A stretch of 64,000 nt of DNA, taken from Mesorhizobium muleiense (lineage in GTDB: Bacteria > Pseudomonadota > Alphaproteobacteria > Rhizobiales > Rhizobiaceae). Positions within the stretch are counted from its first letter, which is position 1. Each line of letters begins with the position of its first letter. The notes below the pieces were generated by a model. The model was given only the letters and a program-made list of their open reading frames with translations, made no database searches and was not told the origin of the DNA. Below are positions 63,036 to 64,000 of this stretch, one piece after another. Where the stretch lies: NCBI RefSeq assembly GCF_900099905.1, contig NZ_FNEE01000016.1, positions 62,001 to 126,000 of the forward strand, written 5' to 3'. The translations under genes were made by a program, and so were the position numbers.

Positions 63036-63944
63036 ATGATTGGTCTCACCGTCCGGCAAATGCAATATTTCGAGGCACTGGCGCAGACGCTGCATTTCGG
63101 CCGCGCCGCGAAGCTCGCCGGCGTCAGCCAGCCGGCGCTGTCGTCGCAGATCGCCGAGATGGAGCTGCGGCTCAACTGCCGGCTGTTCGAGCGCGGCGGC
63201 AAATCGGTTCGGATGACCGACGAGGCACTGGCTATGCTGCCACGTATCGAGCGCATTCTTGCCGACATCCGCGAGATCGAGACCACGGCCCGGCGCGGCC
63301 GCCCCGCCATGGAAGGACGCTTCCGGCTCGGCATCATCCCGACGGTGGCGCCCTATCTGCTGCCGCATGTGCTGCCGGAACTAAAACGGCATTTCCCGGC
63401 CTTGCAGCTCGAATTGCGTGAAGCGGTGACCGCCTCGCTGGTCGAGGACACCGCCCTGGGAAAGCTCGACGCCTTCATTGCGGCCCTTCCCCTCGATCAG
63501 CCCGGACTGATCACCGAGCCGCTTTTCTCCGACCGGTTCTTCCTTGCCGTGCCGGCCGGCGATCCCGCCTTCGCCTCGCCGCCGGTGCCGCCGGAAAGCC
63601 CGGCATTGGAAAGGCTGATGCTGCTGGAGGAAGGCCACTGCCTGCGTGAACAGGCGCTTGCCGTCTGCGGCAGCGTGCGGCCGGTGGCAATGGCGAGCTA
63701 TGGCGCGACCAGCCTGACGACGCTGCTGCAGATGGTGGCGCACGGGCTCGGCGTCACGCTTATCCCGGAAATGGCGGCAGGGCCGGCCAGCGCCATGCGC
63801 GATTTGAAGATCGTGCCGTTCCAGGAACCGATGCCGCAGCGCACGATCTGCCTCGCCTGGCGGCGCAACAAGGTCCGGCATGACGAATGCGTCGAACTGG
63901 CCAAGATCATTCGCGCCCTGGACGAGGCGGTGCTGGCGGCGTGA
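63036..63944 (+). CDS. oxyR: Hydrogen-peroxide-responsive LysR regulator OxyR
   Basis: This 302-residue LysR-type regulator has an N-terminal helix-turn-helix (residues 5-62) and an effector domain. The effector domain carries the OxyR redox pair: Cys202 in EEGHCLREQ and Cys211 in LAVCGSV, matching Cys199 and Cys208 of E. coli OxyR. Peroxide would form a disulfide between them and switch on katG, which lies divergently 137 bp away. Length and layout are typical. Confidence 0.93.
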   Translation: MIGLTVRQMQYFEALAQTLHFGRAAKLAGVSQPALSSQIAEMELRLNCRLFERGGKSVRMTDEALAMLPRIERILADIREIETTARRGRPAMEGRFRLGIIPTVAPYLLPHVLPELKRHFPALQLELREAVTASLVEDTALGKLDAFIAALPLDQPGLITEPLFSDRFFLAVPAGDPAFASPPVPPESPALERLMLLEEGHCLREQALAVCGSVRPVAMASYGATSLTTLLQMVAHGLGVTLIPEMAAGPASAMRDLKIVPFQEPMPQRTICLAWRRNKVRHDECVELAKIIRALDEAVLAA

Positions 63945-64000
63945 GGGTGGGGATGTCGGCCAGAGGGTCCGACCGCCTTGGCATGCCGCGCAGCAGTCCT

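Overview
This GC-rich window reads as chromosome of an alphaproteobacterium of the Rhizobiales, most likely Mesorhizobium or a close relative. The support is codon use, an abundance of ABC uptake systems, the GuaA N-terminus, the katG-oxyR pair and the CHASE2-cyclase/FecR/TPR cluster. No database search was possible, so the genus is an inference.

Layout. (1) 1-8040, + strand: a partial fusion protein (alpha/beta hydrolase, flavin reductase, Nudix-like tail), a luciferase-like monooxygenase, an aldehyde dehydrogenase and a polyamine-type ABC importer. They form an oxidative uptake-and-catabolism operon of unknown substrate. (2) 8058-28875: a peptide/amide scavenging region. It has two complete oligopeptide-type ABC importers (9941-15754 and 19795-27848), an arginase-family enzyme, a LuxR solo, a proline-iminopeptidase-like hydrolase, a CocE/S15 hydrolase, a gamma-glutamyltransferase, another alpha/beta hydrolase and a divergent IclR regulator. 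A cupin gene with a start-codon problem and a LysR remnant lie near 8.5 kb. (3) 28890-34593: a membrane CHASE2 adenylate cyclase, a periplasmic FecR protein and a TPR/beta-barrel protein, followed by MgtE. (4) 34929-43155: a sugar-type ABC importer with two SDR dehydrogenases and a TIM-barrel isomerase, under a divergent ROK regulator. Its ATPase gene carries a frameshift. (5) 43246-55467: an accessory, partly decayed zone. It contains a RidA-SDR chimera, a truncated chromene-carboxylate isomerase, a frameshifted EamA exporter, an orphan DUF6088 antitoxin-like gene, an epoxide hydrolase, three F420-reductase-like NAD(P) proteins, two further NAD(P) enzymes, and TetR and LysR regulators. (6) 55468-63944: housekeeping genes guaA, an MTA/SAH nucleosidase, a PaaI thioesterase, an RsmB-like methyltransferase, aqpZ, katG and oxyR.

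The most informative structural signal is a 20-bp sequence at the 3' end of guaA (55466-55485) repeated exactly at 47235-47254. The repeats bracket 8.2 kb of accessory genes, as expected for an integrative element at the guaA attachment site, though no integrase is present. guaA itself carries an in-frame 15-bp minisatellite (five copies, PDTVL) near its start codon.

Four genes appear broken by a single missing base (near 8541, 38198, 45017 and 51622). This is either decay or a base-calling artefact and should be settled before these are treated as true pseudogenes. No rRNA, tRNA, CRISPR array or intact insertion sequence was recognised.
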